Assembly (NCBI GenBank): GCA_002254975.1
Contig: NJEB01000012.1
Span: 1 to 8,580 of the forward strand
DNA length: 8,580 nt
Reading direction: 5' to 3'
Source: Candidatus Hecatellales archaeon ex4484_218
Lineage (GTDB): Archaea > Thermoproteota > Bathyarchaeia > Hecatellales > Hecatellaceae
Position numbers and translations under genes: made by a program. Below are positions 6,583 to 8,580 of this stretch, piece by piece (within the stretch, counting starts at the first letter, position 1; each line of letters begins with the position of its first letter). The notes under the pieces were generated by a model. It was not told the origin of the DNA. It saw only the letters and a list, made by a program, of their open reading frames with translations, and searched no databases.

Positions 6583-6589
6583 TTTTGAT

Positions 6590-8029
6590 ATGAAAACAGC
6601 CCAAGAATATCTTGAAAGTTTAAAACAGATTAAACTCCGTGTATACTTAAACGGAGAAAAAGTTGATTCTATTGTTGACAACCCTGTCACCAAATCAGTT
6701 GTTGATGCTATGGCTAAAATTTATGATATGGCTCATGACCCAAGATACGAAAATATAATGACAGCTCATTCCCCCTACATCGATGAAAAGATAAATAGAT
6801 GCGTCCATATTTTTCAGAGTATCCAAGACCTTGAAAAAAGAGTTGAGATGGCAACTTTAACAAGCCAAGTTTTAGGAACATGCAATTATAGGTGTCCTGG
6901 ATGTGATGCTTTAAATGCACTTGCAAGTGTAACCTATGAGATAGATAAAAAACTTGGAACAAACTACAATAAAAGATTTATCGAGTATCTAAAATGGGTG
7001 CAAAAAAATGATTTGGCTTGTAGTGGTTCTTTAACAGATGTTAAGGGTGATAGAGGCAAAAGACCGAAAGAACAAGACCCAGATATGTATGTTAGAGTTG
7101 TTGAAAAAGGAGATGATGGAATAGTTGTTAGAGGTGCAAGAATTCATCAAAGCGGCTCAATAGCAGCTCATGAACATATAATTATTCCAGGAGTAACCTT
7201 CCGTAAAGGAGAGGAAGAATATGCTGTTGCTTTTGCTGTTCCAAGTGGTACAAAAGGTTTAACCTACATTTGTCAATACACACCTGAAGATGCTGAAAGA
7301 CTTCATGCAGAAGACATTTACTATCTTGGAAACCCAATATATGGTGTTCGTGAAACTGCTATGATAGTTTTTGATGATGTTTTTGTTCCATGGGAAAGAG
7401 TATTTATGTGTGGAGAAGTTGAATTTACAACCCATATGTGGTCTAGGTTTGCAAGAATTCATAGGATGAGTTGTGGTGGAGCATGTAAGGTTGGATTTGG
7501 AGATTTAATGATTGGTGCAGCTCAAACCATAGCTGAATATCTAGGAATAGCAGCAGCATCTCATATTAGAGAAAAAATAGTTGAAATGGTAAAAATAAAT
7601 GAAACTTTACATGCATGTGCATTAGCAGCAGCCTTAAAAGGTGTTGAGGAACCTGAAGGTTCAGGAATATATCTACCTAACAGAATGTATGCGAATGTGG
7701 CTAAACTTAATGCTGCTGAAGGTTTTTGGCAATTGATGGCTTTATTGGGTGATATTGTTGGAGGTTTAGCGGTAACCTTACCCTCAGAAAAAGAACTTAA
7801 AAATCCTGATACCTCAGAATACATTAAAAAGTATCTTAAAGCTGCTGTTCCTGCAGAGAAAAGGATGAGAATGACTAAGTTTATTCAAAATTGGTCTGCT
7901 GGTTTACATGGTGTTGGAACATGGCATGGAGCAGGTTCAACTCAAGCTCAAAGACTTGAAATTTATAGAACTGTAGATTTTGAGGAAAAAAAGAAGCTTG
8001 CTAAAGAGCTTGCTGGAATAAAAGACTAA
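6590..8029 (+). CDS. 4-hydroxybutyryl-CoA dehydratase / HpaB-family flavin and Fe-S enzyme, divergent member
   Basis: 479 residues with an acyl-CoA-dehydrogenase-like fold. Family members include AbfD, which dehydrates 4-hydroxybutyryl-CoA to crotonyl-CoA using FAD and a [4Fe-4S] cluster, and the flavin monooxygenase HpaB. AbfD-like features run throughout: TAQEYLESL at the N-terminus, LTDVKGDRG near 148-156, HQSGSIAAHEHII at 186-198, VFDDVFVPWERVF at 260-272, CKVGFGD at 299-305, HGAGSTQAQR near 446-455, and a C-terminal AKELAGIKD. Candidate cluster ligands are Cys98 and Cys102 (CNYRC), His291 and Cys299, so a cluster enzyme is likelier than HpaB. It departs from AbfD, as I recall that sequence, in having extra Cys105, Cys295 at the active-site Tyr position, His-x7-Cys instead of His-x6-Cys, and a gap where the C-terminal catalytic Glu lies. 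Substrate is therefore open. The stop overlaps the end of trpS. No pathway partners are visible. Confidence 0.85.
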   Translation: MKTAQEYLESLKQIKLRVYLNGEKVDSIVDNPVTKSVVDAMAKIYDMAHDPRYENIMTAHSPYIDEKINRCVHIFQSIQDLEKRVEMATLTSQVLGTCNYRCPGCDALNALASVTYEIDKKLGTNYNKRFIEYLKWVQKNDLACSGSLTDVKGDRGKRPKEQDPDMYVRVVEKGDDGIVVRGARIHQSGSIAAHEHIIIPGVTFRKGEEEYAVAFAVPSGTKGLTYICQYTPEDAERLHAEDIYYLGNPIYGVRETAMIVFDDVFVPWERVFMCGEVEFTTHMWSRFARIHRMSCGGACKVGFGDLMIGAAQTIAEYLGIAAASHIREKIVEMVKINETLHACALAAALKGVEEPEGSGIYLPNRMYANVAKLNAAEGFWQLMALLGDIVGGLAVTLPSEKELKNPDTSEYIKKYLKAAVPAEKRMRMTKFIQNWSAGLHGVGTWHGAGSTQAQRLEIYRTVDFEEKKKLAKELAGIKD

Positions 8030-8580
8030 ACCTCCAAAAAATATTCTTCAACAACATTTTTTGCTTTTTCTCTTTTTCTTTGATGTTCAACAAGAAAATC
8101 TTTAACCTTTTTTGCAAGAATACTTTTACATTCACCACAAATAATCTTACCGGATTTACAATTTTCCCAAAGTTCCTTAACTTTTTTATCATCTTCTTCA
8201 AACAGGTAATACATATACTGGTAAACAGTACAAACCTCAGGATTTCCACCATATTTTTTCTGCTCCTCCATGGTTGGTTGACCGCCTGTAAATGCATTAA
8301 AAACTTTTTTTTCAGCTAATTCAGGCGGGTCTACCGTAAAAATACATGTCTCAGGTTGGGATGCAGACATTTTTCCACCCCGACCTAATCCAGGTAAAAA
8401 TTTGCTGTGAATTTGAGCTGGCTTATAAAATCCTAGTTTTGGAGCAACATCTCTTGTTACCCTCCAATATGGGTCTTGGTCTATGGCTGCAGGAATTAAA
8501 CATGGAACATTTTTTCCGGTTAAAACAGATTCTAAAAAGCATGGAACAGCTTGAATTGCTGGGAAAAATATTAAACCTAT
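8026..8580 (-). CDS. trpS: Tryptophanyl-tRNA synthetase, C-terminal 184 residues (partial)
   Basis: Class I aminoacyl-tRNA synthetase that charges tRNA-Trp. The window edge removes the N-terminal part with the HIGH motif. The visible frame enters at 8580 and ends at TAG 8028-8026. It contains the archaeal/eukaryotic TrpRS block AAIDQDPYWRVTRDVAP (visible residues 31-47), the signature KMSAS at 70-74 (the family's version of KMSKS, which binds ATP), then FNAFTGGQPTMEEQKKYGGN and the anticodon-binding region with YLFEEDD and EHQRKR. This pattern is close to human-type TrpRS and unlike bacterial TrpRS. Complete archaeal enzymes are usually about 370-430 residues, so roughly half is missing. The ATG at 8370 inside KMSAS is not a start. 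It converges on and overlaps the dehydratase-like gene by 4 bases. Confidence 0.95.
   Translation of the reverse strand: MGLIFFPAIQAVPCFLESVLTGKNVPCLIPAAIDQDPYWRVTRDVAPKLGFYKPAQIHSKFLPGLGRGGKMSASQPETCIFTVDPPELAEKKVFNAFTGGQPTMEEQKKYGGNPEVCTVYQYMYYLFEEDDKKVKELWENCKSGKIICGECKSILAKKVKDFLVEHQRKREKAKNVVEEYFLEV

Noticed and set aside
6554..6589. In-frame TTG start adding 12 residues to the dehydratase-like protein
   Set aside because: The GGAGGG site at 6577-6582 lies 7 bases before ATG 6590, and the protein from that ATG (MKTAQEYLESL) matches the family N-terminus.
6590..8029. Annotation as 4-hydroxyphenylacetate 3-monooxygenase (HpaB)
   Set aside because: The family overlaps, but the CNYRC and His291/Cys299 cluster ligands and AbfD-like blocks across the length favour the Fe-S dehydratase branch.
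8001..8319. Open frames in other frames across the 3' half of trpS (98 codons minus, 79 codons plus)
   Set aside because: They are Lys- or Phe-rich shadows of the TrpRS coding sequence with no motif.
8368..8370. ATG at 8370 as a start giving a 114-residue protein
   Set aside because: The frame is open upstream to the window edge, and this Met is part of the TrpRS KMSAS signature.
1..8580. CRISPR array, tRNA, rRNA, insertion sequence, toxin-antitoxin or defence system
   Set aside because: Both strands are almost filled by housekeeping genes, and I saw no spaced repeats, cloverleaf sequence, transposase or defence domain.

Overview
This window looks like chromosomal DNA from an AT-rich archaeon. 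It encodes a TATA-binding protein with two direct repeats, an archaeal/eukaryotic-type tryptophanyl-tRNA synthetase, an Lhr-type helicase, an ER-like signal peptidase I whose catalytic dyad uses His, and a DUF1464 protein. Start codons are often TTG or GTG, and several intergenic gaps hold archaeal TATA-like boxes. The gene content and A+T richness suggest an uncultured Thermoproteota/Bathyarchaeia-type lineage, but that placement is inference; only the domain Archaea is firm.

Layout. On the minus strand, 1-1474 is the N-terminal 491 residues of an Lhr-type helicase, cut by the window edge. Upstream of it, 1563-1801 (minus) is a decayed remnant of a 4Fe-4S protein that has lost most of its middle. 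A co-oriented plus-strand run follows: signal peptidase I (1889-2497), TBP (2549-3109), a DUF1464 ASKHA-fold protein (3161-4255) and a MOP-superfamily flippase (4259-5839). The gaps are 51, 51 and 3 bases. A TATA box inside the end of the signal peptidase gene suggests TBP also has its own promoter. A stand-alone ThiI-type PP-loop sulfurtransferase (5844-6479, minus) converges on the flippase with 4 bases between stop codons. It is divergent from a 4-hydroxybutyryl-CoA dehydratase-family gene (6590-8029, plus). That gene overlaps the 3' end of trpS (8026-8580, minus, partial) by 4 bases.

The genes do not form one pathway. They are mostly informational and cell-envelope housekeeping functions: helicase, TBP, TrpRS, tRNA or cofactor sulfuration, protein secretion and glycan-lipid export. 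The one metabolic gene is an oxygen-sensitive radical dehydratase relative, which points to an anaerobic lifestyle. I see no CRISPR array, rRNA, tRNA, insertion sequence or defence island, and no gene-free stretch longer than 300 bases. The least ordinary items are the altered active site of the dehydratase-like protein, the Fe-S pseudogene, and a hairpin with a central TATA box in the thiI-like/dehydratase divergent region. I do not see convincing evidence of a wholly new system.
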